64,000 nucleotides of DNA from Candidatus Sulfopaludibacter sp. SbA3 (GCA_945903265.1 CAMDNQ010000011.1:1-64000); one strand, 5' to 3'; shown: positions 52,633-61,907, counted from the first letter of the stretch. The notes: generated from the letters alone by a model not told the origin. Made by a program: numbers and translations.

Positions 52633-54171
52633 ATGATCTTTCAACGCGCCCTCATCATGGCTGCGCTGGCCCTTGCCGGTACATCGGCGTTTCCTTCAGC
52701 CGTGCTGGCCGGACAGGGAACGCCAGCCCGCGTCGTGCCCCGGACGGCGGACGGGCGCCCCAATCTCGAGGGCATCTGGCAGGTACGGAACAGCGCCTCG
52801 GCCAACCTGGAGAATCACCCGGCACGCGTCGGCCAGCGGCCGGGGCTGAGCGTCATCGACGGCGGCACGATCCCGTACCAGCCGTGGGCGCTGACCCGCA
52901 GGCGCGAGAACCGTGCCGGCGGCGCGACGGCCGATCCACTCTCGCAGTGCTTCATGCCCGGCGTGCCGAGGATCATGTACCTGGACTTCCCTTTCCAGAT
53001 CTTCCAGACACGCGACCACGTCGCCATGACCTTCGAATGGCAGCAGGTGTACCGGCTGATCCCCACCAACGGGAGCAAGCCCGCCGACGGATTGACCTTC
53101 TGGATGGGAGATTCGCGCGGGCGCTGGGACGGCGACGTGCTGGTCGTGGAGGTCACCAACCATGACGAGCGCACGTGGCTCGACAGGGCCGGCAACTTTC
53201 ACAGCGATGCGCTGAAGGTGACCGAGCGTTTCATGATGATCGATGCCGACACTATGCAATACGAGGCCACGATCACCGATCCAAAGGTGTTTTCGCGGCC
53301 GTGGACGATCCGCATGCCGCTGCACCGCCACCGGGACATGGCGCGCGTGCTCGAGTACCAGTGCCGGGCTGAGATGGAAGAGGCCAGCGGCGACTTCGAG
53401 CGCGAGCCGCGGACCTGGTACTCAGGCGCGGAATCGGCCGCCGTCGCCGCTCCCGCGCCGGCGTCACCGCGGCCGTCGGCCGCCGCCGCATCGCGGCCCG
53501 ATGTGAACGGCTTCTTCCAGGCTGACGCGGGCGGCGCGAACTGGGGGTTCGAGAAGCACAACGAGCCGTTCACGCCGGGAGGCCGCGGCGTCCTCGTGGA
53601 GCCGCTGGCGCTGCCCTATCAGCCGTGGGCGAGGGACGAGAAGGTCAGCCGGAACCTGCCCGAACGCGGGTATGACGATCCGACGGCGCACTGTTTCGTT
53701 GGGGGCGTCCCGCGCGCCATCTATGTGCCGTCGCCGTTTCACATCGTGCAGACAGCGACTCACATCGTCATCCTCCACGAGCGGATGTCGTGGCGGATCA
53801 TCCCGCTCGACGGGTCGCCATTTCTTCCCGACACCATCCGCCTCTGGATGGGCGACTCGCGCGGGCGCTGGGATGGCAGCACCCTCGTCGTCGAGACGCG
53901 GAATCTCAACGGCAAATCCTGGTTGAACGAGGTCGGCGACGTGATCAGCCATGCGGCCTACGTCGTCGAGCGGTTCACGCCCGTGGAGGGCGGACATCTC
54001 CAGTACGAGGCGACCGTCACCGATCCGGTCGTCTATACGCGGCCCTGGACGATTGCCATGCCGCTGCGACGCCAGAATGGCGAACTGCTCGAGGTCGCCT
54101 GTCTCGAGGACAACCAGGACCTGAAGCACCTGAAGGACATCCGGGATGCGGCACGACGAGGACAACGATGA
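52633..54171 (+). CDS. Secreted protein with two tandem copies of an uncharacterised domain
   Basis: 512 residues from the ATG at 52633 (a TTG six bases earlier is possible). Signal peptide about 1-28. Two copies of a roughly 220-residue domain are joined by an Ala/Pro linker. Matching motifs are IPYQPWALTRR / LPYQPWARDEK, DPLSQCFMPGVPR / DPTAHCFVGGVPR, WMGDSRGRWDGDVLVVE / WMGDSRGRWDGSTLVVE, and DPKVFSRPWTI / DPVVYTRPWTI. I do not recognise a function; the domain is common next to DUF6152, as here. It overlaps the next gene by ATGA. Confidence 0.82.
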   Translation: MIFQRALIMAALALAGTSAFPSAVLAGQGTPARVVPRTADGRPNLEGIWQVRNSASANLENHPARVGQRPGLSVIDGGTIPYQPWALTRRRENRAGGATADPLSQCFMPGVPRIMYLDFPFQIFQTRDHVAMTFEWQQVYRLIPTNGSKPADGLTFWMGDSRGRWDGDVLVVEVTNHDERTWLDRAGNFHSDALKVTERFMMIDADTMQYEATITDPKVFSRPWTIRMPLHRHRDMARVLEYQCRAEMEEASGDFEREPRTWYSGAESAAVAAPAPASPRPSAAAASRPDVNGFFQADAGGANWGFEKHNEPFTPGGRGVLVEPLALPYQPWARDEKVSRNLPERGYDDPTAHCFVGGVPRAIYVPSPFHIVQTATHIVILHERMSWRIIPLDGSPFLPDTIRLWMGDSRGRWDGSTLVVETRNLNGKSWLNEVGDVISHAAYVVERFTPVEGGHLQYEATVTDPVVYTRPWTIAMPLRRQNGELLEVACLEDNQDLKHLKDIRDAARRGQR

Positions 54172-54599
54172 ACAATGCGAAGGCGCGGTGCGGTCGTGTG
54201 GTGGCGGCGGCGGCGTTCATCGGCAGTGTGCTTGGGGCGCTGGTGTCGCCGGCCGGCGCCCATCACTCGTTTTCGGCCGAATTCGACATCAACAAGCCGA
54301 TCAAGCTGATGGGGGCGGTCACCGAGATGCGCTGGTCGAATCCCCATGCGTGGATTTACATCGACGTCAAAAGCGCAGACGGGAAGGTCGTGAACTGGGC
54401 GGTCGAACTGAGCGCCGCCAACCAACTCTACCGCCGGGGCTGGCGGCGCGAGGACGTCGTGGTTGGGGCGGTGGTGACCGTGGAGGGGTGGCTGGCGCGC
54501 AACGGGACGCCGACGGTCAACGCCAATACGGGGCTGATCCAGCTCCCGGACGGCCGGAAGCTGTCGGGGGGCGCTCCCGGCGAGACGGGGCCTCGGTGA
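54168..54599 (+). CDS. Secreted DUF6152-family protein (paralogue of 25811-26203)
   Basis: 143 residues; the ATG overlaps the previous stop codon (ATGA), showing coupling. Signal peptide about 1-31 ending in PAGA, mature start HHSFSAEFD, then the family motifs RWSNPHAWIYIDV, NWAVELSAANQLYRRGW and VTVEGWLARNGTPTVNA. Function unknown; the coupling suggests it works with the two-repeat protein. Confidence 0.83.
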   Translation: MNNAKARCGRVVAAAAFIGSVLGALVSPAGAHHSFSAEFDINKPIKLMGAVTEMRWSNPHAWIYIDVKSADGKVVNWAVELSAANQLYRRGWRREDVVVGAVVTVEGWLARNGTPTVNANTGLIQLPDGRKLSGGAPGETGPR

Positions 54600-54617
54600 T
54601 TCGGTGAGCCTGCGTGG

Positions 54618-55367
54618 TTATCCGAGGAGCCGGCCGCCGTCGACGACGATGGCGGTGCCGGTTGACGCCGTCAGCGTGGCGGCGGATACCACCGCCCGGC
54701 CCACGTCTTCCGGCTGAACGAGACGTCCCAGCGGCGTCTTGTCGATGTACGCCTGGCGCCACGCCGGGTCCATCCCCTTGATGAACTCCGTGTCGACGAG
54801 GCCAGGGCTGACGGTCATGACGCGGACGGAGGGCGCGAGCGCGCGCGCGAGCGACACGCTCATCGTATTCAGCGCGGCCTTGGACGCGCAGTACGCGACG
54901 TTGCTGCCGATGCCAAGCGTAGCCGCCACCGACGAAATGTTGACGACCACCCCGCCGCCCCGCTGTTCGAGCAGGCGCCGCAACGCGCGGATGGTGGCAA
55001 ACGGTCCGCGCCAGTTCGTCGCAAAAATCTGATCGATCAGGCCGTCGTCGAGCGCGTCGAGATCCTCATGCGGGACGAACCGCGTCGTCCCCGCGGAATT
55101 GACAAGGACGTCCACGGTGCCGAACCGCTCGGCGAGCTGGGTAGCGAGGCGCTGGAGGCTGGCGGGCGCGGTGACGTCGGCCTGCATGGCGGCATGCCCT
55201 GTTCCGGGCAAAGAGCCGGCAAGGGCTTCGGCTTCAGCCTGCTTGCCGCGGTAGACCGCGACGACCTGCGCGCCCGCCTCGGCGAGCGCGCGGCAGATGG
55301 CGACCCCGATGCCCCCCGTGGCGCCGGTGACGACGGCGACCTTGCCTTGGAGTAAACCGCTGTTCAC
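54618..55367 (-). CDS. Short-chain dehydrogenase/reductase
   Basis: 249 residues from a GTG start. Classical SDR: cofactor loop TGATGGIG (14-21), NSAGTT (90-95), structural Asn N118, catalytic Ser S146, Y159 and K163 (YCASK). FabG-like pattern; substrate not determined. It follows the HisD-like gene on the same strand, separated by a heptad array that extends into its start codon. Pairing of SDR and HisD/HpsN-type enzymes is known from dihydroxypropanesulfonate degradation, but this is only a hint. Confidence 0.87.
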   Translation of the reverse strand: MNSGLLQGKVAVVTGATGGIGVAICRALAEAGAQVVAVYRGKQAEAEALAGSLPGTGHAAMQADVTAPASLQRLATQLAERFGTVDVLVNSAGTTRFVPHEDLDALDDGLIDQIFATNWRGPFATIRALRRLLEQRGGGVVVNISSVAATLGIGSNVAYCASKAALNTMSVSLARALAPSVRVMTVSPGLVDTEFIKGMDPAWRQAYIDKTPLGRLVQPEDVGRAVVSAATLTASTGTAIVVDGGRLLG

Positions 55368-55413
55368 GCTTCTGGGTGCTTGGTTCTCAGTTCGTGTTCA
55401 GGTTCGGGGTTCA
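55363..55413. repeat. Heptad repeat array, TTCNNNN type (junction hisD-like/SDR)
   Basis: TTC at 55363, 55370, 55384, 55391, 55397, 55403 and 55410. The last four steps (7,6,6,7) repeat those of 7797-7823. On the minus strand it spans from the stop codon of the HisD-like gene to the GTGAAC start of the SDR gene. Confidence 0.8.
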
Positions 55414-56700
55414 CTGAGCCACCCCCGCCTTCGCGTACTTGCGCACGCGATGATCCGCCTGTTCTTTGTGCCCCCAGAAACGTTCGATTTCGCAGAGCCG
55501 CGAGCAGTACTCGCCGATGATGACGGTCGCTTCCGGCGTCACGTGCTGATACGTCACCGTCTTGAGGAACTTTCCGACCCAGAGTCCGCCGGTGTACCTG
55601 GCGGCGCGCCTGGTCGGCAGGATGTGGTTGGTGCCAATCACCTTGTCGCCATAGGCGACGTTGGTTTCCGGGCCGAGGAAGAGGGAGCCGTAGTTTTTCA
55701 TCCGCTCGAGGAAGTACTGCGGATTGCGCGTCAGGATCTCCACGTGCTCACTGGCAATTTCGTCGGCGACCTCGACGGCTTCCGCCTCGTCATCGACAAG
55801 GATGATCCGCCCGTAATCGCGCCACGATACGCCCGCGAGGTCCGCCGTCGGCAGCACCGTCAGCTGGCGCTCCACTTCCTTGACGACGGCGTCGGCCAGC
55901 GCCCGCGACGTGGTGACGAGCACCGCCGGCGAGTTGGGTCCATGCTCGGCCTGTCCGAGAAGATCGGTCGCGACCATGTCGGCAGACGCGGTGTCATCGG
56001 CCACGACGAGGATTTCGGTCGGACCGGCGAGCAGATCGATGCCGACGCGGCCGAAGAGCTGCCGCTTCGCTTCCGCAACGTAGGCATTGCCCGGCCCGAC
56101 GAGCATGTCGACCGGAGCCATGGAGGCGGTGCCCAGGCCCATCGCGGCAATCGCCTGGACGCCGCCGAGAATGTAGATTTCGTCGGCGCCGGCCAGCGCC
56201 ATCGCGACGATGGTCTCGGGGTGCGCGCGCCCTTCGTAGGGAGGCGTGCACGCGATGACGCGCGGCACACCGGCGACCTTGGCGGTCAGGATGCTCATGT
56301 GCGCCGACGCGATCATCGGATAGCGGCCGCCGGGGACGTAGCACCCCACGCTCTGGATCGGGATGTTCTTGTGCCCGAGGGTCACGCCCGGCATCGTTTC
56401 GATCTCGACGTCGCGGAGCGCATCGCGCTGGGCTTCGGCGAAGACGCGGATCTGACGCTGAGCGAACTCGATATCGCGCCGAACGCCGGGATCGACGCGC
56501 TCCAGCAGCTCGGCGATCGCCGCCGGAGACAACCGGAAGTCTGCGGGGGCCCAGCGATCGAATTTCTGGGAATAGGCGCGAACGGCCTCGTCGCCCCGCG
56601 TCTCGACATCCTGGAGGATCGACTCCACCGTCTTGCGGACGGCGTCGTCGGCCGCGCGCGACGCCGCCTCCGTGATCCCCGTCTTGAGGTCTGTGGCCAT
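55411..56700 (-). CDS. Histidinol dehydrogenase-family enzyme (HisD/HpsN-like)
   Basis: 429 residues from the ATG at 56700. The HisD fold with zinc-site residues Q250 and H253 ([13 protein letters not shown]), D352 ([13 protein letters not shown]) and H411 (GHKEQA), and the catalytic pair E318-H319 (SEHVEI). No his genes are nearby. The C-terminal wording ([31 protein letters not shown]) looks like the alcohol-oxidising HpsN-type subgroup more than biosynthetic HisD, so a catabolic NAD-dependent alcohol dehydrogenase is favoured. Divergent from the aminotransferase. Confidence 0.82.
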   Translation of the reverse strand: MATDLKTGITEAASRAADDAVRKTVESILQDVETRGDEAVRAYSQKFDRWAPADFRLSPAAIAELLERVDPGVRRDIEFAQRQIRVFAEAQRDALRDVEIETMPGVTLGHKNIPIQSVGCYVPGGRYPMIASAHMSILTAKVAGVPRVIACTPPYEGRAHPETIVAMALAGADEIYILGGVQAIAAMGLGTASMAPVDMLVGPGNAYVAEAKRQLFGRVGIDLLAGPTEILVVADDTASADMVATDLLGQAEHGPNSPAVLVTTSRALADAVVKEVERQLTVLPTADLAGVSWRDYGRIILVDDEAEAVEVADEIASEHVEILTRNPQYFLERMKNYGSLFLGPETNVAYGDKVIGTNHILPTRRAARYTGGLWVGKFLKTVTYQHVTPEATVIIGEYCSRLCEIERFWGHKEQADHRVRKYAKAGVAQ

Positions 56701-56757
56701 AGCTCGCGAATCATGGCATGCGGGAGGTAAGATGAACAACTCTCAGGGGAGCAGCAT

Positions 56758-57951
56758 ATGACTCGCGCCGGACGGCATTTCCTCCAGATTCCGGGACCGA
56801 CCAACGTTCCCGACCGCGTACTCAGGGCGATGGATGGCCCGACGATCGATCACCGCGGGCCCGACTTTGCGAAGCTCGGGAAAGAGGTCCTCGAAGGACT
56901 GCGGCCCATCTTCCAGACCAGGGGCGCGGTCGTTATTTACCCCGCGTCCGGCACCGGCGCGTGCGAGGCGGCGCTCGTCAACACCCTCTCGTCGGGCGAT
57001 CGCGTCCTCATCATGGAGACCGGCTGGTTTTCGCACATCGCCTGGCGCGAGACGGCGACCAAGCTGGGACTGCAGGTCGAGTACGCGCCGGGTACGTGGC
57101 GGCGTGGCGCCTCCCCTGAAGATCTGGAGCAGCGGCTCCGGGACGACAAGACACACACGATCAAGGCGGTCGTCGTCGTCCATAACGAGACCTCGACGGG
57201 TGTCGTGAGCCGCATTGCCGATCTCCGCAAGGCGATGAACAGCGCGCGGCATCCCGCTCTGCTCATCATCGACACCGTTTCGTCGCTCGGATCGATCGAC
57301 TATCGCCACGACGAATGGGAAGTCGACGTCACGGTGACCGGCTCCCAGAAAGGGCTGATGCTGCCGCCCGGTCTCGGGTACAACGCCATTTCGGAGAAGG
57401 CGCTTGCCGCGAGCAAGACGGCGACGCTGCCAAAGGCCTACTGGGACTGGGAGCCGATGCTCAAGAACAACGCATCGGGATACTTTCCCTACACGCCCGC
57501 CACCAACCTGCTCTACGCCATGCGCGAGGCGCTGGCGATGATGCAGGAAGAGGGGCTGCAGAATATTTTCCGCCGCCATCAGCGGCACGGCGACGCGACG
57601 CGCGCGGCGGTCCGCGCCTGGGGCCTCGAGATCATGTGCGAGGACCCGCGCGAGTACTCGAACTCGCTCACGGCCATCTACACACCCGAAGGTCACGACG
57701 CCGACACGCTGCGCGCGCTGATCCTCGACAGGTTCGACATGTCGCTCGGCACCGGCCTCGGCAAGCTCGCGGGCAAGGTGTTCCGCATCGGCCACCTGGG
57801 ATCGTTCAACGATCTCATGCTGGCCGGTACGCTGTCCGGCGTCGAGATGGGCCTTCGCCTCGCCGGCATCCCGCACACGCCCGGCGGCGTCCTTGCGGCG
57901 CTCGACACGTTGAGCGTTCCCGCATCGAAGGCCGAACCGGTGATGTCCTGA
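56758..57951 (+). CDS. Class V aminotransferase, serine-glyoxylate type
   Basis: 397 residues, PLP fold type I. N-terminal PGPTNVPDRVLRAM, the PLP-phosphate loop SGTGACEAAL (64-73), the PLP ring Asp D172 in IIDTVSSLGS, and the Schiff-base Lys K198 in TGSQKGLMLPPG. Closest in pattern to serine-glyoxylate/alanine-glyoxylate aminotransferases, making glycine from glyoxylate in the cytosol. The gene downstream, one base away, encodes a glycolate-oxidase-like protein that would make glyoxylate, supporting the role. Confidence 0.9.
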   Translation: MTRAGRHFLQIPGPTNVPDRVLRAMDGPTIDHRGPDFAKLGKEVLEGLRPIFQTRGAVVIYPASGTGACEAALVNTLSSGDRVLIMETGWFSHIAWRETATKLGLQVEYAPGTWRRGASPEDLEQRLRDDKTHTIKAVVVVHNETSTGVVSRIADLRKAMNSARHPALLIIDTVSSLGSIDYRHDEWEVDVTVTGSQKGLMLPPGLGYNAISEKALAASKTATLPKAYWDWEPMLKNNASGYFPYTPATNLLYAMREALAMMQEEGLQNIFRRHQRHGDATRAAVRAWGLEIMCEDPREYSNSLTAIYTPEGHDADTLRALILDRFDMSLGTGLGKLAGKVFRIGHLGSFNDLMLAGTLSGVEMGLRLAGIPHTPGGVLAALDTLSVPASKAEPVMS

Positions 57952-57952
57952 G

Positions 57953-60844
57953 GTGCAGCTCGCACCCCTCCCCCTCAGTTCCCACGCGAAGCCGGTAGAC
58001 ACTTTCGGGCGCAGCGCCGAGCTCGAACAGGCGCTGAAACGCGCGGTCGCCGGCGAAGTCCGCTTCGACCGCGGGACCCGCGCTCTGTACGCGACAGACG
58101 CCTCCAATTACCGCCAGCCGCCGATCGGCCTGGTGATCCCGCGGGACGAGAACGACGTCATCGCCACTGTGGCGCTCTGCCGCGAATACGGCGCGCCGGT
58201 GCTGTCGCGGGGCGCCGGCACGAGCCTCGCCGGCCAGTGCTGCAACGTCGCCGTCATCCTCGATTTCTCGAAGTACATGCACCGGATCCTCGAGCTGGAT
58301 CCGGCGCGCCGCATGGCTAGAATCCAGCCGGGCGTCGTGTGCGACACGCTGCGGAACGCGGCCGAGAAGTTTCAGCTGACCTGGGCGCCCGACCCCTCCA
58401 CGCACAGCCGCTGCACGCTGGGCGGAATGATTGGGAACAACTCCTGCGGCACCCATTCGCTGATGGCGGGCAAGACCGTCGACAACATCCAGGAACTGCG
58501 CGTGCTGCTGTACGACGGAACCCAGCTGACCGTCGGCCCGACCAGTGATGCCGAGCTCGCGGCCATCATCGCGGGAGGCGGCCGCCGTGGCGGGATCTAC
58601 GCCGGGTTGAAAGACATCCGCGATCGCTACGCGACACTGGTCCGCGAGCGTTTCCCGGACATTCCCCGCCGCGTCTCAGGCTACAACCTGGACCAGCTGC
58701 TGCCGGAAAACGGTTTCAACGTGGCGCGCGCGCTGGTCGGCAGCGAAGGCACCTGCGCCCTGGTGCTCGAGGCGAAGGCGACGCTCATCCCCAGCCCGCA
58801 GCATCGCTCGCTCGTCGGCCTCGGATATCCAGACACGTTCCAGGCCGCCGACCACGTGATGGACATCCTCGAGCTGAAGCCGATCGGCCTCGAGGGCTTC
58901 GAGGGCATCATGGTCGACGGGCTCCGCAAGAAAGGCGCGCCGAACCTCGAACTCCTTCCGGAAGGACGCGGATTCCTGCTGGCCGAATTCGGCGCCGACA
59001 GCGACGCCGACGCGCAGGCGGCGGCCGAGCGGCTCGTCGAGCGCCTGAAGAAACAGCCAGGCGCGCCGAACATGCGGATCTACACGAAGGCCGAGTCGCG
59101 CCACGTGTGGCGCATCCGCGAGGCGGGACCGCGCGCGGCGATTTCTGCGCCGGGCATGCCGCCGCGGTACGAGGGGTGGGACGATTCCGCCGTGCCGCCG
59201 GCCAATCTTGGACGCTATCTCCGCGAGCTGCGCGCGCTGCTGGACGAATACAACTATCAGGCGGCGTATTACGGGCACTTCGGCCATGCCTGCATCCACA
59301 TGCAGGTCAGCTTCGATCTCAGAAGCGAGGCGGGCGTCCGCACCTACGGAGAGTTTGTCGACCGCGCCGCCGACCTCGTCGTGAAGCATGGCGGGTCGAT
59401 CTCGGGCGAGCATGGCGACGGACAGGCCCGCGGCGCGCTGCTGCCCAAGATGTTCGGTCCCGAGCTCATGGAAGGCCTGCGTGAGTTCAAGCGCCTGTGG
59501 GACCCGGACTGGAAGATGAACCCGGGCAAGTTGATCGACGCCTACGCGCCCACGGAAAACCTGAAGCTGGGCGCCGACTATAAGCCTCACGACCCGCCCA
59601 CGCACTTCAAGTTTCCCGACGACAGCGGATCGTTCGCGAAGGCGACCCTGCGCTGCATCGGCATCGGCGAATGCCGCAAGCAGGATTACGGCACGATGTG
59701 CCCGAGCTATATGGCGACGCTGGAGGAACAGCACAGCACGCGCGGCCGCGCGCACATGCTGTTCGAAGTCCTCTCTGGCGAGATCATCGACGGCACGTGG
59801 ACCAACGAGCACGTGAAAGAGTCGATGGACCTCTGCCTGTCGTGCAAGGCGTGCAAGACAGAGTGCCCGGCCAACGTGGACGTGGCAACGTATCGCTCGG
59901 AGTTCCTGTCGCACTACTACGAGAAGCATGCGCGCCCGCTCGAAGCCTACGCCTTCGGCTGGTTCGATCAGTGGGCGCGCCTCGCGTCGGGCATGCCGCA
60001 GCTGGCCAACTTTGGATCGCGCGCGCCAGGTCTAAGCGGTCTGATGCGCAAGGTCCTTCACCTGGCTCCGGAGCGCGAGCTGCCCCGCTTTGCCACGACG
60101 ACGTTCAAGAAATGGGCAACGCAGCACGATGTCCCCGGCTCCGCGGACGTCATCCTGTGGGGCGACACGTTCAACAACTACCTGCATCCAGAGACGAGCA
60201 TCGCGGCGTATGAAGTCCTCACGGGCGCCGGATTCCGCGTGGGGGTGCCGAAGGGACATCTCTGCTGCGGCAGGCCGCTGTACGACTTCGGGATGCTCGA
60301 CCGCGCCAAGAGCTACCTGCGTCAGGTGATGTCGGCGCTTGGCCCGGACATCGATGCCGGCCGCCCGCTTGTCGTCCTCGAACCGAGCTGCGCGTCGGTC
60401 TTCAGAGACGAGCTTCGCAACCTCTTTCCGGAAGATCCGCGCGCCCAGAAGCTCCGCGCCCAGACGTTCGTCCTGAGCGAGTTCCTGACAAAGTACGCGC
60501 CCGACTATGCGCCGTCACTGAAGCGGAAGGTGCTGCTCCACGGCCATTGCCACCAGAAGGCGATCATCAAGATGGATCATGAGGTCGCGCTGCTCGAGAA
60601 GCTCGGCGCCGAGGTGCGGATGCCGGATGCCGGGTGCTGCGGGATGGCGGGGCCGTTCGGATTCTCCGCGGACAAGATCGACGTCTCGAAAGCGATCGGC
60701 GAGCGCGTGCTTCTCCCCGCCGTCCGCGCCACCTCCGACGACACGCTCATCGTCGCCGACGGTTTCAGCTGCCAGGAACAGATCTCCCAGCTCACCGGCC
60801 GCAAGGCGATCCACCTCGCCCAGGCACTGCGCCTCGCCACGTAA
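57953..60844 (+). CDS. FAD-linked oxidase fused to Fe-S/CCG domains (2-hydroxyacid dehydrogenase)
   Basis: 963 residues from a GTG start. FAD-binding PCMH domain about 50-270 (VLSRGAGTSLAGQ, GGMIGNNSCGTHS), C-terminal FAD-oxidase cap to about 540 (HGGSISGEHGDGQARG). Then Fe-S sites: C568/C574/C583 region (GECRKQDYGTMCPSY) and C628/C631/C634/C638 (CLSCKACKTECP). Then two CCG-type segments (HLCCGRPLYDFG; HGHCHQKAI, GCCGMAGPFG). Equivalent to GlcD and GlcF fused, as in YdiJ-type proteins: oxidises glycolate or D-2-hydroxyacids and passes electrons to quinone. Cotranscribed with the aminotransferase. Confidence 0.9.
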   Translation: MQLAPLPLSSHAKPVDTFGRSAELEQALKRAVAGEVRFDRGTRALYATDASNYRQPPIGLVIPRDENDVIATVALCREYGAPVLSRGAGTSLAGQCCNVAVILDFSKYMHRILELDPARRMARIQPGVVCDTLRNAAEKFQLTWAPDPSTHSRCTLGGMIGNNSCGTHSLMAGKTVDNIQELRVLLYDGTQLTVGPTSDAELAAIIAGGGRRGGIYAGLKDIRDRYATLVRERFPDIPRRVSGYNLDQLLPENGFNVARALVGSEGTCALVLEAKATLIPSPQHRSLVGLGYPDTFQAADHVMDILELKPIGLEGFEGIMVDGLRKKGAPNLELLPEGRGFLLAEFGADSDADAQAAAERLVERLKKQPGAPNMRIYTKAESRHVWRIREAGPRAAISAPGMPPRYEGWDDSAVPPANLGRYLRELRALLDEYNYQAAYYGHFGHACIHMQVSFDLRSEAGVRTYGEFVDRAADLVVKHGGSISGEHGDGQARGALLPKMFGPELMEGLREFKRLWDPDWKMNPGKLIDAYAPTENLKLGADYKPHDPPTHFKFPDDSGSFAKATLRCIGIGECRKQDYGTMCPSYMATLEEQHSTRGRAHMLFEVLSGEIIDGTWTNEHVKESMDLCLSCKACKTECPANVDVATYRSEFLSHYYEKHARPLEAYAFGWFDQWARLASGMPQLANFGSRAPGLSGLMRKVLHLAPERELPRFATTTFKKWATQHDVPGSADVILWGDTFNNYLHPETSIAAYEVLTGAGFRVGVPKGHLCCGRPLYDFGMLDRAKSYLRQVMSALGPDIDAGRPLVVLEPSCASVFRDELRNLFPEDPRAQKLRAQTFVLSEFLTKYAPDYAPSLKRKVLLHGHCHQKAIIKMDHEVALLEKLGAEVRMPDAGCCGMAGPFGFSADKIDVSKAIGERVLLPAVRATSDDTLIVADGFSCQEQISQLTGRKAIHLAQALRLAT

Positions 60845-60856
60845 CCGCTCGCGTAC

Positions 60857-60880
60857 GTAGTGTCCGGCTTCAGCCGGACC
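60857..60880 (+). repeat. REP-like unit, GTAG head
   Basis: GTAG at 60857-60860 is followed by the stem GTCCGGCTTCAGCCGGAC (60862-60879), with CTTCAG at the tip as in the 39.8-kb pair. It lies 13 bp past the stop codon of the FAD/Fe-S gene. Confidence 0.6.
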
Positions 60881-60900
60881 GTCTCGAACGATTCACATCC

Positions 60901-61046
60901 GCCGGCAGCTGAGACCAGGTGTCTCGACTCCGCCAGCCGCGCGGCTCGCCCGCTGAGAGGCGTAACGCCTGATCTTGTTTTCGCAAAGCCGGTTCCCCGG
61001 CGACCGCGTCGGCCGGCTCCGCGAGACACCCGGTCTCACAGCCGGC
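60901..61046. repeat. 146-bp imperfect inverted repeat, possible MITE or structured RNA
   Basis: Arms of about 42 bp: left GCCGGCAGCTGAGACCAGGT... and right the complement of GCCGGCTGTGAGACCGGGTG..., both containing GGTGTCTCG. The centre carries the small palindrome AGGCGTAACGCCT. It occupies most of the 247-bp gap between the FAD/Fe-S gene and the low-GC orphan gene. No open frame of note inside. Confidence 0.6.
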
Positions 61047-61091
61047 GCTGTTCAGGACTGAAGGCGACGCGGGACGAGACACCTCAGATGA

Positions 61092-61907
61092 TTACAGCCC
61101 TGGCGCTCGGCTACTGATTCGACACGTAAGCGCCTCAAAGCCGGTGCGGTTCAGTTGCGCGCCCGGCGGCCACCGCACCTCACCAACGTCGGGATGGAGC
61201 TGGATCATGAAGTGGCTCCACGGCAGGTTCTTCGGTTGGATCGCGTAGGCCGATTCCGGTACGTAGTTCATGGATCCTTTTTTCGGCTTTGTTCGATTGC
61301 GAAGAAACAACGCTTGGATGACGACTTCACGGAGTTGAATTGTCACAGTAAAGGCGTGGAGGTGGTGGATCTTCCGAAGACTAGGGATTCTCGAAAACCC
61401 AGAATACGTAAATTCAACTCGTAGAGAGTCCTCTTTGGCGTATTTGGCACGACCGACCCACATCTCAACCCTGTTTGGCGGAAGCCAATCATCGCGTAGC
61501 TTCGTCCGTTGCGCTTGTGTGAAGAACGGCGCAGCTCCTGTCGCCGCTACATCGGCGTGGTCCAGGATGATGGACTTGATCGTCGTCCAAATAATGAGTG
61601 CCGTGCATTGTTCGTCTGTGAAGATCTTCGGTTCGTCTGGTTTTAGAATTAACTGAGTGAGTAGGGGTTTGACTTGATTCTCGATCTGACTCATCCACTG
61701 CGTGTTGCACGGTGTGCATACCACTGGCAGTCGAACATTGATGCGCTGCGCCGGGCCGCCAAGGCGCGCCGCGCCGCTGCGTGGCTTAGTCGAAATCCGG
61801 AAATTTCTCGCTCCGAGGCCCTGAAGGAGGCGCGACAGCCATGATGGAAACAAATCCTCAGGGCTCATGGGTTCGACTGTCGGCCCGCAGAACGCACACT
61901 CGTTCAT
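61092..61907 (-). CDS. Orphan HNH-like zinc-ribbon protein, low GC
   Basis: 271 residues. Zn-binding Cys pairs C4/C7 (ECAFCG) and C64/C67 (VCTPCNTQWMSQIE) frame SPEDLFPSWL. This resembles HNH-like proteins that carry S-x-E-H-xx-P-x-W-L between the two CxxC pairs and CNxxWMxxLE after. Here the usual His is Asp (position 18), so nuclease activity is doubtful. The rest is helical and unrecognised (TALIIWTTIKSIILDHAD). Visibly richer in A/T than its neighbours and flanked by a 146-bp inverted repeat and a heptad array, suggesting recent acquisition. A defence or mobile-element role is only a guess. Confidence 0.72.
   Translation of the reverse strand: MNECAFCGPTVEPMSPEDLFPSWLSRLLQGLGARNFRISTKPRSGAARLGGPAQRINVRLPVVCTPCNTQWMSQIENQVKPLLTQLILKPDEPKIFTDEQCTALIIWTTIKSIILDHADVAATGAAPFFTQAQRTKLRDDWLPPNRVEMWVGRAKYAKEDSLRVEFTYSGFSRIPSLRKIHHLHAFTVTIQLREVVIQALFLRNRTKPKKGSMNYVPESAYAIQPKNLPWSHFMIQLHPDVGEVRWPPGAQLNRTGFEALTCRISSRAPGL

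Noticed and set aside
55411-56700. Biosynthetic histidinol dehydrogenase (hisD) as a firm call
   Set aside because: No other his genes are adjacent and the C-terminal motifs fit the catabolic HpsN-like group better, so no gene symbol was given.
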